A stretch of DNA of 64,000 bases from Lactuca virosa (GCA_928212115.1 CAKMRJ010005634.1:252070037-252134036); one strand, 5' to 3'; shown: positions 1-10,579, counted from the first letter of the stretch. Notes: generated by a model from the letters alone, not told the origin. Numbers and translations: made by a program.

Positions 1-576
1 AGTATACTAAGCAAGTAACTAGTTAGGAGGAGTGTACTTACTTATAGGAAGCTTGTAAGAGTGTTTAAGGCCCAAGAACACTAGTGTGTGTTCTTGGTGT
101 TCTTGAAGAACACTTGAAGATCTAAGAAAAGAGGAGATTTCATGGATGAAATCGTGTATAAACACTAGATAAAGTGTTATATCAACAAATGAAGGGAAGA
201 AACACTTACATTTTTGGAAGATTGGAAGAAATGTGTTATGATACTTGAGAGAAAATTTGGGTGTTCTTGAGCTAGGAAGTGAGAAGTGAGGGAATGAAGA
301 GTAAACTCATGCCTTAAGCATGAGTTCATGGTCAAAAGGGAGTTTACGGCCCAAACTCCTCATGTTTTGCCGTAAACACCTAATTAAGGTGTTATTTGCT
401 TATTTGTTACACATTCCTCCCGGGAGATACTTCCTTTTATTTGTTCCTTTGACGAATTTAAAATAAAAACACCCAAACGGACTTTAAACCGGCCAAAATG
501 TATTGAAATGAATTTGACTATTATTTGTAGTGCTTGACTGTAGAGTTTATACAAATGAAAATTTCGGGTTGTCACA
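1..576 (-). repeat. 3' LTR of element A, partial (starts outside window)
   Basis: On the minus strand the LTR begins TGTGACAACCCG at 576 and continues leftwards past base 1. It matches 20467-21042 over its whole visible length and again 50870-51438. It starts directly after a purine-rich tract, as expected for a 3' LTR. It contains GTTTACGG-type inverted motifs near 300-380 that recur throughout this LTR family. Confidence 0.92.
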
Positions 577-590
577 TCATCCCCCCGTTA
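577..590 (-). promoter_or_regulatory. Polypurine tract of element A
   Basis: The minus strand reads a G-rich run (CGGGGGGATGA) immediately before the LTR start. This is the usual plus-strand DNA primer site of LTR retrotransposons. The same tract precedes the LTR of copy B at 51439-51450. Confidence 0.8.
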
Positions 591-644
591 GAGGGAATTT
601 CGTCCCGAAATTAGAGTTCAAGAAACTAAGTTATTACAATATAA

Positions 645-2547
645 CTAAGTAAAAAGATGAGGATATTTAAGTTGCATTTGATGCTCGTGCTCCCAAGTGA
701 ATTCAGGTCCTCGCTTGGCGTTCCAGCGAACCTTCACTATCGGGATACGGCTTTGTTTAGTTCGTTTGACCTCTCGGTCCATGATCTCTACAGGTTCTTC
801 CACGAAGTTGAGGCTCTCGTTGATCTCGATCTCGTCGAGTGGGATTACAAGAGTCTCGTCGGATAGGCACTTTTTCAAGTTCGAGACGTGGAAGGTAGGA
901 TCTACGTTACTAAGCTCGCGGGGTAAGTTGAGTTTGTAAGCTACGGGGCCGATTCTGGCGAGAATCTCGAAAGGCCCTATGTATCTTCGATTTAGCTTTC
1001 CACGCTTTCCGAAGCGTATCAAGCCTTTCCATGGTGAGACTTTCAAAAGGACTCGGTCTCCCACCTAGAATTCCAAAGGTTTCCTCTGTTTGTCTGCGTA
1101 GCTTTTCTGTCGGTCTCTAGAGGCTTTCAATCGTTCACGAATCTGAACGATCTTCTCTGTCGTTTCCCGAATGATCTCCGGACCCGTGAGAGTGCTGTCA
1201 GGAACTCGTCCTTTAGCTAATTGAGTGTCACCCACCTCAGCCCAGCACAGAGGGGATCTGCACTTTCGACCATAGAGGGCTTCAAATGGAGCAACCTTGA
1301 TGCTCGTGTGATAACTGTTGTTGTATGAGAATTCGACAAGGGTTAAATGAGTATCCCATGCCTTCCCAAAGTCAATCACACAGGCTCGCAGCATATCTTC
1401 CAAGGTTTGGATAGTTCTCTCACTTTGTCCGTCGGTCTGTGGATGGTAGGCTGTACTCATGTCCAGCCTCGTTCCTAAGGAGCTTTGTAATGACTGCCAG
1501 AACCTCGAAGTAAATCTACTATCTCTATCGGAGATAATAGATATAGGAACATCATGCAGTCGTACGATCTCCCTAATGTAGGTTCTCGTAAGCTTCTCCA
1601 TCTTGTCTGTTTCTTTGATAGGCAGGAAGTGTGCGGACTTGGTCAATCTGTCGACGATGAACCAAATGGTATCAAGTCCACCCGTTGTCTTGGGTAACTT
1701 GGTTATGAAATCCATTGTGATCCGCTCCCACTTCCATTCAGGTATCTCCGGTTGCTGGAGTAGACCTGATGGTTTCTGGTATTCGACCTTGACCTTGGCG
1801 CAAGTAAGGCATTTAGTCACGAAGGTAGCAATCTCTACTTTCATGTTAGGCCACCAGTAGGACTTTTTGAGATTCAGATACATCTTATCCGAACCTGGGT
1901 GGACGGAATATCGAGTGTTGTGCGCTTCCTTCATGACCAAGTCTCTGAAGCCACCGTGTTTCGGTGTCCAGATCCGGTCCATGAGATATAAGGCTTCGTC
2001 ACCCTTGACTTCCAAGTTCTTATCCATTCCTCGCAGAGATTCTCCCGCTACATTTTCAGGCTTCAAGGCTTCGAGCTGAGCCTCTTTAATTTGCGCGGAT
2101 AGATGCGACTGGATACTCATAGTTAATGACTTGACTCTCCGACCAGAATGTTCTTTCCGACTTAGGGCGTCTGCTACCACGTTGGCTTTACCCGGATGAT
2201 AACGAATTTCACATTCGTAGTCATTGAGTAGCTCGACCCACCGTCGTTGTCTCATATTGAGCTCCTTCTGGTTGAATATGTGTTGTAGGCTTTTGTGATC
2301 TGTAAAGATAGTGCTCTTCGGACCATACAGGTAGTGTCTCCAGATCTTCAGGGCGAACACAACCGCACCTAATTCGAGATCGTGAGTGGTGTAGTTGACC
2401 TCGTGTGTCTTTAGCTGTCTTGAGGCGTAGGCGATGACCTTACCTCGTTGCATCAGAACACAGCCGAGCCCCTGGTTGGATGCATCGCAGTCTACCACGA
2501 AGTCGTCTATCCCTTCGGGGAGGGATAGCATCGATGCGGTGCATAAG
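645..2547 (-). pseudogene. Element A pol 3' half: RNase H, integrase, chromodomain-like end
   Basis: One minus-strand reading frame from 2547 to 645, broken by a single TAG at 1062-1064 (CAG in copy B, so a C to T change). RNase H is first, with the acidic residues in FVVDCDAS, HDLELG, FTDHKS and VADALS. Next come an intact HHCC zinc-binding region (HPGSDKMY, then CLTCAKVK) and the integrase core with D in IVDRLTK, D in ISDRDSRF and E in GQSERTIQ. After the TAG follow VGDRVLLKVSPWKG and a chromodomain-like tail around VKVRWNAKRGPEFTWE. It acts in cDNA synthesis and integration. The right end is cut by element P at the 5-bp duplication 2548-2552, so it is separated from its RT half at 14842. 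Confidence 0.92.
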
Positions 2548-2609
2548 GCTCGTGTAACGCCCCATTTCTTGTATGTGATTTAATAAAGTAATTTTCATTT
2601 TAAGGGGGT

Positions 2610-3592
2610 ACTCGACGAGTCTGTAGCCCGACTCGTCGAGTAGAGACGGGATGATCACGCGATTTAAGTTGGCTACTCGGCGAGTCCATATGTTGGGACT
2701 CGGCGAGTCTGGCTGTCTGGATGAAGCCCTAATTTCAAGGGTTTGTACCCTATTTAAACGTCATTATAGCCTCCCACCCCAGCCTCCATCACCCTCAGAG
2801 CATTTCTTACCAAACCCTAGCCCTCTAAAAGAGTGTGTGAGCGATTGTTGCTTTGTGAAGGAGTTTTGGTGCACTTTGGAGCAAGTAGAAGAAGGAGAAG
2901 GTTGAAGAGTTCAAGGAGGAGGAAGTAGATCCAGAACACACTCATTTGTGGTCATCTTCTCTGGTAATAAAGTCTCCATCTTGCTTATTGATCTTATAGA
3001 TCTAGTTTGTCCCCAAATTGTTGATATCAAGCTCAAAAACCCCAAATCCTTTGTAATAAAGCCTTATGATCGAGTTATACTTCAGATCTAGCCTTTCTTG
3101 AACTCCAGGAGCTCATTATAGTCACCTTTATGCGATCTTGGCCTTGTTCCAAACCTTAAGTGCTTAATATTGATGAGTTTGGGTATTTTAGCCTCATACC
3201 CTTGTGCATGCACGTAAAGTTGGAAACTTTACGTGTAAAACCAGTCCTAGAAGCTCAGATCTATGATTTGGAAGCACTGAAATCGATTAGAATCAACAGT
3301 ATAGTAATAGCATGCCTTGGACTCGACGAGTTGTTCTTCAACTCGGGGAGTTATTCTTCAGGCTCGACGAGTTGTTCTTACGACTCGGCGAGTCGCAGAC
3401 TGGACGTGTTCATATGAAGAAGGAGGACTCGACGAGTTATTCATACAACTCGGCGAGTCGGATGAAGATAGACTTGATGTTAGTATCGAAGAAGGACACG
3501 TCGAGTCTTCGCCAAGCTCGACGAGTAGAAGCGGGTAGAGGACTAGAATGGATGATAGGGACTCGACGAGTTGGCGGCCCAACTCGACAAGT
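2610..3592 (+). repeat. Paired ACTCGNCGAGT palindromes in the P LTR
   Basis: Fourteen copies, perfect or one or two bases off, start at 2610, 2631, 2675, 2698, 3321, 3341, 3362, 3383, 3427, 3448, 3497, 3516, 3561 and 3582. They form seven pairs with start-to-start spacing of 21, 23, 20, 21, 21, 19 and 21 bp. The central base varies (A, T, C or G) while both CpG sites are mostly kept. The same pairs occur in the 3' LTR and the solo LTR. Function unknown; possible protein binding sites. Confidence 0.9.
2751..2971 (+). promoter_or_regulatory. Putative LTR promoter and poly(A) signal of element P
   Basis: TATTTAAA at 2751-2758 resembles a TATA box. It lies about 200 bp into the LTR after the first two palindrome pairs. 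AATAAA follows at 2966-2971 and again further on. The equivalent TATA-like site in the 3' LTR is at about 13029. Assignment is by motif only. Confidence 0.45.
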
Positions 3593-3854
3593 CCGGTCAA
3601 TCAGGAAACTGACTTTGACCAGGAAGTTGAATTTGATCAGGAAGTTGACTTTGACCAGGGGGTAAAATAATCATTTTACCCTGAGATCAGTCATCAGAAT
3701 CTGATTTAGTGTTTATCGGATTTGTAGCCGGGGAGTTCCAGAGCAGCAGTCAGACAGTTTCAGATCTAGCACCTCAGCAGCCAGCATTACGAGGTGAGTT
3801 TCCTTCTAGTAGGAAATGGTCTACGGCCACAATGCCGACCCGCTTAGTTAGCAG

Positions 3855-4250
3855 TAGTTCCGGACTTCGGTCTGATGCAGTAGTTTAGTGTGCTTGATGT
3901 CTTTGTGATTCAAGCATGTCTTTGTGTTATGTGTTTCGGATTCCGGTCCGATGCAGTATGCAGTATATGTGTTTATGCCAGTAGTTACGATTATGCTATG
4001 TTATGTTCAGTTAGTTCCGGACTTCAGTCCGATGCAGAGGGCAAGGCCCTGGTTAGTTCCGGACTTCGGTTCGATGCAGTTTCCGGACTTCGCTCCGATG
4101 CAGAGGGCAAGGCCCTGGTTAGTTCTGGACTTCGGTCCGATGCAGTTTCCGGAATTCGGTCCGATGCAGAGGGCAAGGCCCTGGTTAGTTTCGGACTTCG
4201 GTCCGATGCAGTTTCCGGACTTCGGTCCGATGCAGTGGGCAAGGCCCAGT
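3855..4250 (+). repeat. Tandem hairpin-repeat array in the P LTR
   Basis: About nine copies of a short unit containing CGGACTTCGGTCCG (a self-complementary 14-mer) followed by ATGCAG. They alternate with GGGCAAGGCCC, which can also fold. The higher-order unit is roughly 60 bp. Matching arrays lie at about 14120-14515 and 54370-54710, and a decayed one in the old LTR fragment near 41450-41850. Confidence 0.85.
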
Positions 4251-4577
4251 AGTTGTTTATATGTTATTGTATGGTATGTGGTAGTTTGGGGGAGCTCACT
4301 AAGCTTTGTGCTTACAGTTTCTGTTTTGGTTTCAGGTACTTCCGCAAGTAAGGGGAAGAGCTCGGGATGATGGCATGGCACACACCACAGTTTCAGTTTT
4401 ATCCTGGGAGTTTTATCCAGATATTTTGATATGATTGATACAGTATTTGTTTTGATACAGTTACTTGACTTTTGGGTTACTCATTCTATGGTTCTTAGTA
4501 TGTATGACAATCGATGATGTGATTTTTCGTAATATTAAAACAAAAATTTTTAGGTCATGTTTTGGGATGTTTCAAGT

Positions 4578-4591
4578 TGGTATCAGAGCCT
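4578..4591 (+). promoter_or_regulatory. Primer binding site of element P
   Basis: TGGTATCAGAGCCT starts three bases after the 5' LTR. It is complementary to the 3' end of plant initiator methionine tRNA, the usual primer for these elements. Confidence 0.9.
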
Positions 4592-5597
4592 TGGTTTGAG
4601 GGATTCGGGCGCACTCCCGAGTGTGTCTGAACTCAAACTAAGGAAGTGGTATAAAGTTTTCAAGAGAAAAACCATGGTTACAAAAGAATTTTGAGAAAAG
4701 AAAACAATTTTAGAAAAAGTATAAAGAAAAGAGTTTTAGAAAAAGCAAAAAGAGTTTTGAAAAGAGAAAAGGTATGGTGCATGCAATCAGCCGAGCTCAA
4801 GTAAGTACTCCCAAATTACCCATACAAGTTTACGTTATGATTATCAGTTTCAGTTTCAGTAGAACAGCATGCTAGAATAGGACTAAGGATCTAGGAGGAT
4901 GCCTTATGTGCCTGCTATATATGTCTCAGCTTTATGAGAATTGCATGCTAGTATTGAGTAGACAGCAGTAGGATAGCCTATTTAGGTTATGCTTGATAGT
5001 ATGAGCTTAGCATTGTATGCTAGTACAATTTCTTGTTATGAGGATAGAATTGCTTGAGTAGTCTCTTGTGTCTGAATGTTGCTTGCTTTGTGCTTTGTGG
5101 GACTAGGAGTGATGGGAGTTAGCCATTAGGTGAATACGTCACGTCACATGTGATCAGGGTTGAATAATCTCAGAGTGCTAGATTTGGCCCTATTGCGCAG
5201 CTCTTGTTTGAGTCTAACCGTTGTAGGGACGGGTCTTTTACTCGAAGGATTATCTGAACCTCGTCACATGTGATGGTATTCATGTGATGGCTAATTGGCA
5301 TTACAAGGAGGCCTTCAGCAGCTGAGGACTGGATTGGGTAGAGTCGGAGATTTCCCTAGGGCAAGCCTAGGATGAGAGTAGCAGAGACCAGTAGCAGTAG
5401 AAGTGACTTGGTGGAGTCGAGGCAGTACTTGAGGAAAGTACGGATAGATGTGGAAGGTAGTATGGGCCCGTACTACTGAAAGCAGAGGATCCGTACTTGA
5501 ACCAAAGAAAGCTGAGATGAGACCAGGAAACTTGTAGTAGTTGCGATCCCTCAAGATATATCAGTGTTCCTGACGTTTATTATGATGTGTTTTCAGA
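4592..5597 (+). other. Untranslated leader of element P
   Basis: About 1 kb between primer site and gag with no convincing ORF. It holds A-rich AGAAAA runs near 4660-4770 and a GTCACATGTGAT motif occurring twice (about 5139 and 5262). No homology recognised; probably leader and packaging region. Confidence 0.6.
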
Positions 5598-6815
5598 ATG
5601 GTGGTTTTACGCCCTAGACCAGCAGTCGGCAGTTCAGGTGCCGGAGAGGGATCAGGATCAGGCCCGGAGGCCGGGCAGTTGGACGAGCAGACTAGGGAGT
5701 TTCTCTCTTCAGAGATTACTCGCACCATACTTGAGCAGACTCCTGTGATCTTCGGTTCGATCAAGGAGGGTATTTTAGAGCTGATGGACGAGAGGTTGAG
5801 CACTTTTCGTGTTGAGGTGGCGGCTATGATGGGGTCGCGCACAATCACCTTCAGGGAGTTCCGGGCTTGTGGAGCTCCAGATTACCATGGGGCGCGAGAT
5901 CCCATTGCGAGTACCAGGTGGCTGGCGGATGTCGCCAATGCATTCCGCACCAGCAGATGTCCCGAGGGGGACAAGGTCAGACTAGCATCCTGTCTCCTGG
6001 AGGACAGGGCACGAGATTGGTGGGACGAGATTGGGCATGTTATCGGAGATGACGCAGCTATTGATATGATGACCTGGGCTGATTTTTCTACCAGGTTCAG
6101 AGCCGAGTTTGCACCGGTTATTGAGGTGCAGCAGTTAGCTAGGGAGTTTCAAGATCTCACCCAGACTTCAGAGACAGTGGCGGATATTACCGCCAAGTTC
6201 AGGGAGAGGGCTCTTCTCGTTCCTCAGTATGCAGCTGATGAGGAAATGAAGAAGGCCCGTTATCATGAGATGTTGCGGAGTGATATCCGCCAGCTTGTGA
6301 GCCAGTCCAGCTGTAAAACGCTGGATGATATGATTGCGAGGGCTCGGGAGAGGGAGATAGATCTTGAGATGGAGAGGAAGAGGAAGCCAGAGGTGGCTTC
6401 TGGTACAGGGAGTTCGGGCAAAAAGCCCAAGGTGTCAGATCACAGATCTAGAGGACAGCAGAGCCACAGTCAGTGTGGCAAGTGTGGGAGATTGCACGAT
6501 GGGGCGTGCAAGGCAGGTAGTGTCGGTTGCTATAAGTGCGGCCGGACCGGGCATATGAGTAGAGATTGTACAGCTACTACTACCGCTATTGCAACAGTTG
6601 ATCTGATTTGCTTTCATTGCAATCAGAGGGGACATAAAAAGTCCCAGTGCCCGAGTTTAGCAGCAGCAGGGAAGGTGGCAGCACCTGCCCCTGCTACTTT
6701 GAGGATTACAGACGGCCGTCAGGGTCGAGGTGAGACGCCAGTGGCGAAGAGTAAAGCTTTCCAAATGATAGCAGAGGAGGCACGAGCGACTCCTGATGTG
6801 GTGACAGGTATATAA
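5598..6815 (+). CDS. Gag of element P
   Basis: Nucleocapsid-type structural protein of a Ty3/gypsy element, 405 codons as an open frame. A glycine-rich acidic N-terminus is followed by the retrotransposon gag domain (about residues 85-260, with the conserved ARDWWDE). Three zinc-knuckle-like motifs follow: a degenerate CGKCGRLHDGAC at 293-304, CYKCGRTGHMSRDC at 311-324 and CFHCNQRGHKKSQC at 338-351. The frame ends at a TATATAA just inside a possible intron, and the frame before that point continues into protease if the 68-nt segment is removed. The start is the first ATG after the leader; it has no defects apart from that segment. Confidence 0.92.
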   Translation: MVVLRPRPAVGSSGAGEGSGSGPEAGQLDEQTREFLSSEITRTILEQTPVIFGSIKEGILELMDERLSTFRVEVAAMMGSRTITFREFRACGAPDYHGARDPIASTRWLADVANAFRTSRCPEGDKVRLASCLLEDRARDWWDEIGHVIGDDAAIDMMTWADFSTRFRAEFAPVIEVQQLAREFQDLTQTSETVADITAKFRERALLVPQYAADEEMKKARYHEMLRSDIRQLVSQSSCKTLDDMIARAREREIDLEMERKRKPEVASGTGSSGKKPKVSDHRSRGQQSHSQCGKCGRLHDGACKAGSVGCYKCGRTGHMSRDCTATTTAIATVDLICFHCNQRGHKKSQCPSLAAAGKVAAPAPATLRITDGRQGRGETPVAKSKAFQMIAEEARATPDVVTGI

Positions 6816-6875
6816 TTTTCCTCTTATCTCCTTATTGATATTGATTGTTTCTCATGGTTATATGTTCTTGTATAG
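6808..6875 (+). other. Candidate 68-nt intron between gag and protease of element P
   Basis: The segment begins GTATATAATT after GTGACAG and ends TTGTATAG before GGTCGTTC. It is AT- and pyrimidine-rich between GC-rich coding flanks. It contains the stop that ends gag, and its removal joins the frames exactly as V-T-G-S-F-L. In element A the homologous VVTGTFLL is uninterrupted. All signs fit a short plant intron, but a plain insertion is possible; splicing is inferred only. Confidence 0.6.
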
Positions 6876-7243
6876 GGTCGTTCTTAGTGAACGGCATTTC
6901 AGCTACAGTATTGTTTGACTCGGGGGCTACCCGATCATTTGTGTCTCTTGCGCTTAGCAAGAGGTTTAGCAGAGCTCCGGGGGAGCTGGATTGCCCACTA
7001 GAGGTTGAGATAGCTGATGACAGGACCGTCAGGGTCGCGAGAGTTCATAGGGCGTGTTCACTGCAGTTATTTGATGAACAGTTTTCAGTGGACTTGGTTC
7101 CCATTCCCCTGCGAGGGAATAAGGTTATAGTGGGTATGGATTGGCTGAGCCCCAATGGGGCAGTGATTGATTGTGAACTGCAGTTAGTGAGGGTTCGCAC
7201 TCCCAGTAGGGGAGAGTTAGTGATTCAGGGCGAGAGGCCATAG
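6876..7243 (+). pseudogene. Protease domain of element P
   Basis: Aspartic protease segment with the active-site motif VLFDSGATRSFVS and the downstream IVGMDWLS typical of Ty3/gypsy proteases, which process the polyprotein. It would join gag in frame if 6808-6875 is spliced. The frame is stopped by TAG at 7241-7243, just past the domain; the following bases continue the same frame into the protease-RT linker, so this is a point mutation. Confidence 0.88.
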
Positions 7244-8223
7244 CGCAGACCGATTCTGTGTTCTGCAGCGAGAGTGAGGCGCTACGTTCAGCAGGGATGT
7301 GCAGGGTACGTCCCCTATGTCATAGATGCCCGGGAGAATGGTAAGGCGACGGTAGATGATGTACCGGTAGTACGAGAGTACCCGGACGTATTCCCAGAGG
7401 ATTTGCCTGGGATACCTCCAGAGAGAGAGGTTAAGTTTCGGATTGACCTGGTTCTGGGTACGGCTCCGATTGCCAAGGCGCCGTATTGGTTGGCTCCTCC
7501 AGAGATGCAGGAGTTATCTACGCAGCTGCAGGAGCTGCTAGACAAGGGTTTCATCAGACCGAGCAGTTCACCATGGGGAGCCCTGATCCTGTTTGTAAAG
7601 AAGAAGGATGGGTCGCACCGTATGTGTATAGATTACCGGGAGTTGAATAAGGTAACAGTGAAGAACCGTTACCCACTCCCGAGGATAGATGACTTGTTCG
7701 ATCAGCTTCAGGGAGCATCTTGGTTTTCCAAGATTGATCTACACTCCGGTTATCATCAGATGCGGGTCAGAGGTGAGGATGTTCAGAAGACAGCTTTTAG
7801 GACCTGCTATGGTCATTATGAGTTTGTGGTGATGCCGTTCGGGCTCACCAACGCTCCAGCCGCGTTCATGGACCTCATGAACCGCGTATGCAGACCGATG
7901 TTGGATCGATCTGTGATAGTGTTTATTGATTACATCTTGGTTTATTCCAAGACTCAGGAGCAGCACGAGGAGCACCTGAGAGAGGTGCTAGAGACGCTGA
8001 GGAGGGAGAGCCTTTACGCGAAGTTCTCCAAGTGCGAGTTCTGGTTGCGCAAGGTGCAGTTCCTTAGACATCTCGTCAACCAGAAGGGTATACTAGTGGA
8101 TCCGGCCAAGATAGAGGCCGTGATGCAGTAGGAGGTCCCGAGATCTCCAACTGAGATTCGGAGCTTCGTAGGATTAGCAGGGTACTACAGGAGATTCATT
8201 CAGGATTTCTCCAAGATAGCAGT
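7244..8223 (+). pseudogene. Reverse transcriptase of element P, catalytic residue lost
   Basis: RT domain with FPEDLPGIPP, FIRPSSSPWG, MCIDYRELNKVT, YPLPRIDDLFDQLQGA, KIDLHSGYH and MPFGLTNAPAAFMDLMN. The catalytic FIDD box reads FIDYILVYS at about 7924, so one of the two metal-binding aspartates is replaced by tyrosine and the enzyme should be dead. TAG at 8129-8131 replaces an expected tryptophan codon. Homology continues as RSFVGLAGYYRRFIQ to 8223, where the copia element interrupts. Removing that insertion and one 5-bp duplication restores the frame into RNase H at 10988. Confidence 0.93.
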
Positions 8224-8607
8224 TGTTAGGATCGAGACACTTAACACACGACTCTAAACACACACACAGCTCACAAAAAACAAGAACACAAGGATGAGCA
8301 TGAGGGATTTAACGTGGTTCGGTCCTTCTCTGACCTACGTCCACCGGTAACTAGGAATTTACATTTCTTGGTGCTAATCTGCACTCTTTCTATGTTACAC
8401 TATATACAAGTTTTACAAATACAGAATAATCTCTTATATAGAGATGGAAATCAGAAGTAGTCAAAAAACACAACTGGGTCTTCATTCAACAATTGTGGCT
8501 TCACAACTTCACATTGTTCTTGTCATTTTTAACCAGCTTTTCTGTGGATTCACACTCAACATTTCTGTGGATTCACACTCAACATTTTTGTGGATTCATA
8601 CTCAACA
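8224..8607 (-). repeat. 3' LTR of the nested copia element
   Basis: 384 bp. The minus strand begins TGTTGAGTATG and ends CGATCCTAACA. A 21-bp unit containing GTGGATTCACACTCAACA is repeated three times at its 5' end. A purine tract (AAGTGGGAGAT) precedes it at 8608-8618. Confidence 0.95.
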
Positions 8608-8636
8608 ATCTCCCACTTGAAGCCACGGAACAATCT

Positions 8637-10235
8637 TCACCTGTGCTTCAACTGTGCATCTGTATTTGATCTTAACTCCTTCCTAGTTACCCTGGCCTTC
8701 TCTTCAATTAACCTGTTCTCTGTCTCCATCGGCTCCCACTGAAATGAACTGCCCGATCCTGGAACATCCTGAGAACAAACGACACTCTCCATGTGAAGCA
8801 GATAATCTGGAGAGACTTTTACAGATGGAATACTGGTTCTCTTAACCCACTGTGTTCTGGGTATTCTAGCTGAAACAAAGCCCATGCTCCCACTACTATG
8901 AATGCCCTTGACTGGTTTTTCTGAACCGTTCCAAACACGTTCAACCTGAATCTGACCTGTGACTCTGGGTTTGCCATCTGTAAAGCAAACCTTCTTCTGT
9001 CCACGAGACTCTATGAACCGGATTTTGTTTTTCTTCTGAACTGGGACGGTTACTCCCTCAGATGGTAAACTGACCATATATAATGAACCCCTCTTATGTC
9101 CACGAGCTATCACAAGATTTCCTTTGACAACCTTCCACTGCCCATTCCTGAACTTAACCTCGTGTCCCTGTTCATCCAACTGCCCAACAGAAATCAATTG
9201 TTTCTTCAGACTTGGAATTACCCGGACATCCTTCAAAGTCCATGGACCAACTGGAGTCTTCAAATCTAAGTCACCTATGCTCGTCACATCAAGAACCTCA
9301 TCGTTCGCCAGTCTTACCTTACCAAAATCTCCTTCTTTCAGATTCTGCAGTGCTTCACGGCTGTGGGTAGCGTGAAATGAAGCACCCGAATCCATAACCC
9401 AGGAATCCACATTGCTCTCCACACTACATATCAAAACATCATCATCTGAATGGTCTACTGCAAAGTTAACTTCTTTCTTGTCTTTTGGACATTGATTCCT
9501 GAAATGTCCAACCTCTTTACAGTTCCAACAAGTCACATCATTTCGAGTCCTCGGCTGACTCCTTCTCCTATTCCCGCTCCCACTACCTCTGTTATTTCTT
9601 CTACCTCTGACCGCATTCAATTGTTCACTTGATGATTCCCCGGAATTTCTTCGTCTGACGTCTTCGCCTAGAATTAAATCCTGAATTCCCTCAAAAGTGA
9701 GCTCTTTCGATCCTGCGGAACTAGTAACGGCTGTAACTGTTCCGGACCAACTGTCAGGTAATGATGATAACAGTAGTAAAGCTTGAACTTCGTCCTCAAA
9801 TTTTATTCCTACTGACACAAGTCTGGATAAAATCGAGTTCAAATTGTTGATGTGTACTGTAACTGAACTTCCTTCCCTCATCCTCGTGTTGACTAGTTCC
9901 CGAATCAGGAAGACTTTATTTGCTGCCGACGGCTTCTCGTACATATTAGACAATGCCTCCATGATTCCTTTTGCCGAGGTCTCCTTCAAAATATTGAAGG
10001 CAACATCCTTTGACAACGTCAGTCTAATAAATGCCTTGGCCTTCTTATCCAAAGTCTCCCAGTTTGCCTGTGTCATCGCCTCCGGTTTTTCACCTAAAAC
10101 TGCGTCCAAGTCTTTCTGTACGAGCAAATCTTCAATTTGCATCTTCCACCAACCAAAATCTTTCCCATCAAACTTCTCAATCTGAAGCTTACTGCTTTCT
10201 GCCATTTTCTGAAAGAACAATGACCTATCTTGCAA
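8637..10235 (-). CDS. Gag-protease polyprotein of the nested copia element
   Basis: 532-codon open frame; the more likely start is the ATG at 10205 (MAESSKLQIEKFDG), giving 522 residues. Numbering from 10235, the copia-type gag domain covers about residues 20-200, a basic RG-rich stretch follows, the zinc knuckle CWNCKEVGHFRNQC is at 236-249, the protease motif WVMDSGASFHAT is at 279-290, and a GAG-pre-integrase-like segment (QLISVGQLDEQG, GSLYMVSL) follows. The last 120 residues are not integrase and I do not recognise them. The frame is uninterrupted, so it may still supply gag in trans. It lies antisense to P pol. Confidence 0.93.
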   Translation of the reverse strand: MQDRSLFFQKMAESSKLQIEKFDGKDFGWWKMQIEDLLVQKDLDAVLGEKPEAMTQANWETLDKKAKAFIRLTLSKDVAFNILKETSAKGIMEALSNMYEKPSAANKVFLIRELVNTRMREGSSVTVHINNLNSILSRLVSVGIKFEDEVQALLLLSSLPDSWSGTVTAVTSSAGSKELTFEGIQDLILGEDVRRRNSGESSSEQLNAVRGRRNNRGSGSGNRRRSQPRTRNDVTCWNCKEVGHFRNQCPKDKKEVNFAVDHSDDDVLICSVESNVDSWVMDSGASFHATHSREALQNLKEGDFGKVRLANDEVLDVTSIGDLDLKTPVGPWTLKDVRVIPSLKKQLISVGQLDEQGHEVKFRNGQWKVVKGNLVIARGHKRGSLYMVSLPSEGVTVPVQKKNKIRFIESRGQKKVCFTDGKPRVTGQIQVERVWNGSEKPVKGIHSSGSMGFVSARIPRTQWVKRTSIPSVKVSPDYLLHMESVVCSQDVPGSGSSFQWEPMETENRLIEEKARVTRKELRSNTDAQLKHR

Positions 10236-10579
10236 TTTTCTGGAAATTCAGGGGCCAAATTGCAAATTTTCAAATCTGCTACAGTGTTGCTACAGTGTCT
10301 GCTGACGTCGTGCTACAGTTCCTGCTACAGTGTCGTCTTCTCCGGCGGACTGCTACAGTGTCTGGTGCTACAGTGTCGTCTTCTCCGGCGAACTGGTTTT
10401 CCGGTCACTATTCCGGCAAACCTTTGACCGGCGATTTGGACGTCTTCCGGTGGTCAAAAAATTCAGAAAAAATATTTTCGGAATCTTCGGAACGAGACCT
10501 TTCCAACGGTATACACCAAAATCGTTTTTGACGAAAAAAATTTCGACCAAAAAATAGAAAATCACCCTCTGGAGCTAAA
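10236..10579 (-). other. Leader of the nested copia element with GCTACAGT repeats
   Basis: Non-coding leader between primer site and gag. On the plus strand at 10274-10380 GCTACAGT recurs about seven times, partly inside a duplicated stretch ending TCTTCTCCGGCG. No other feature seen. Confidence 0.6.

Larger units (their letters stand above)
2553..4574 (+). repeat. 5' LTR of element P
   Basis: 2022 bp from TGTAACGCCCC to GATGTTTCA. It is repeated at 12829-14836 and, as a solo LTR, at 53079-55038. Internal landmarks are paired ACTCGNCGAGT palindromes, a TATA-like TATTTAAA, several AATAAA sites, a GACTTTGACC tandem near 3610-3660 and a hairpin-repeat array at 3855-4250. Confidence 0.95.

Noticed and set aside
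657..939. Plus-strand ORFs opposite element A pol
   Set aside because: Antisense shadows of well-conserved minus-strand integrase coding sequence.
4007..4381. ORFs over the P LTR hairpin array
   Set aside because: Repetitive peptides come from the tandem repeat being open in several frames on both strands; the same occurs at 14254-14643.
7241..8131. TAG stops in P as programmed readthrough sites
   Set aside because: They replace ordinary codons in a copy that also lost a catalytic residue and suffered insertion and deletion; decay is the simpler explanation.
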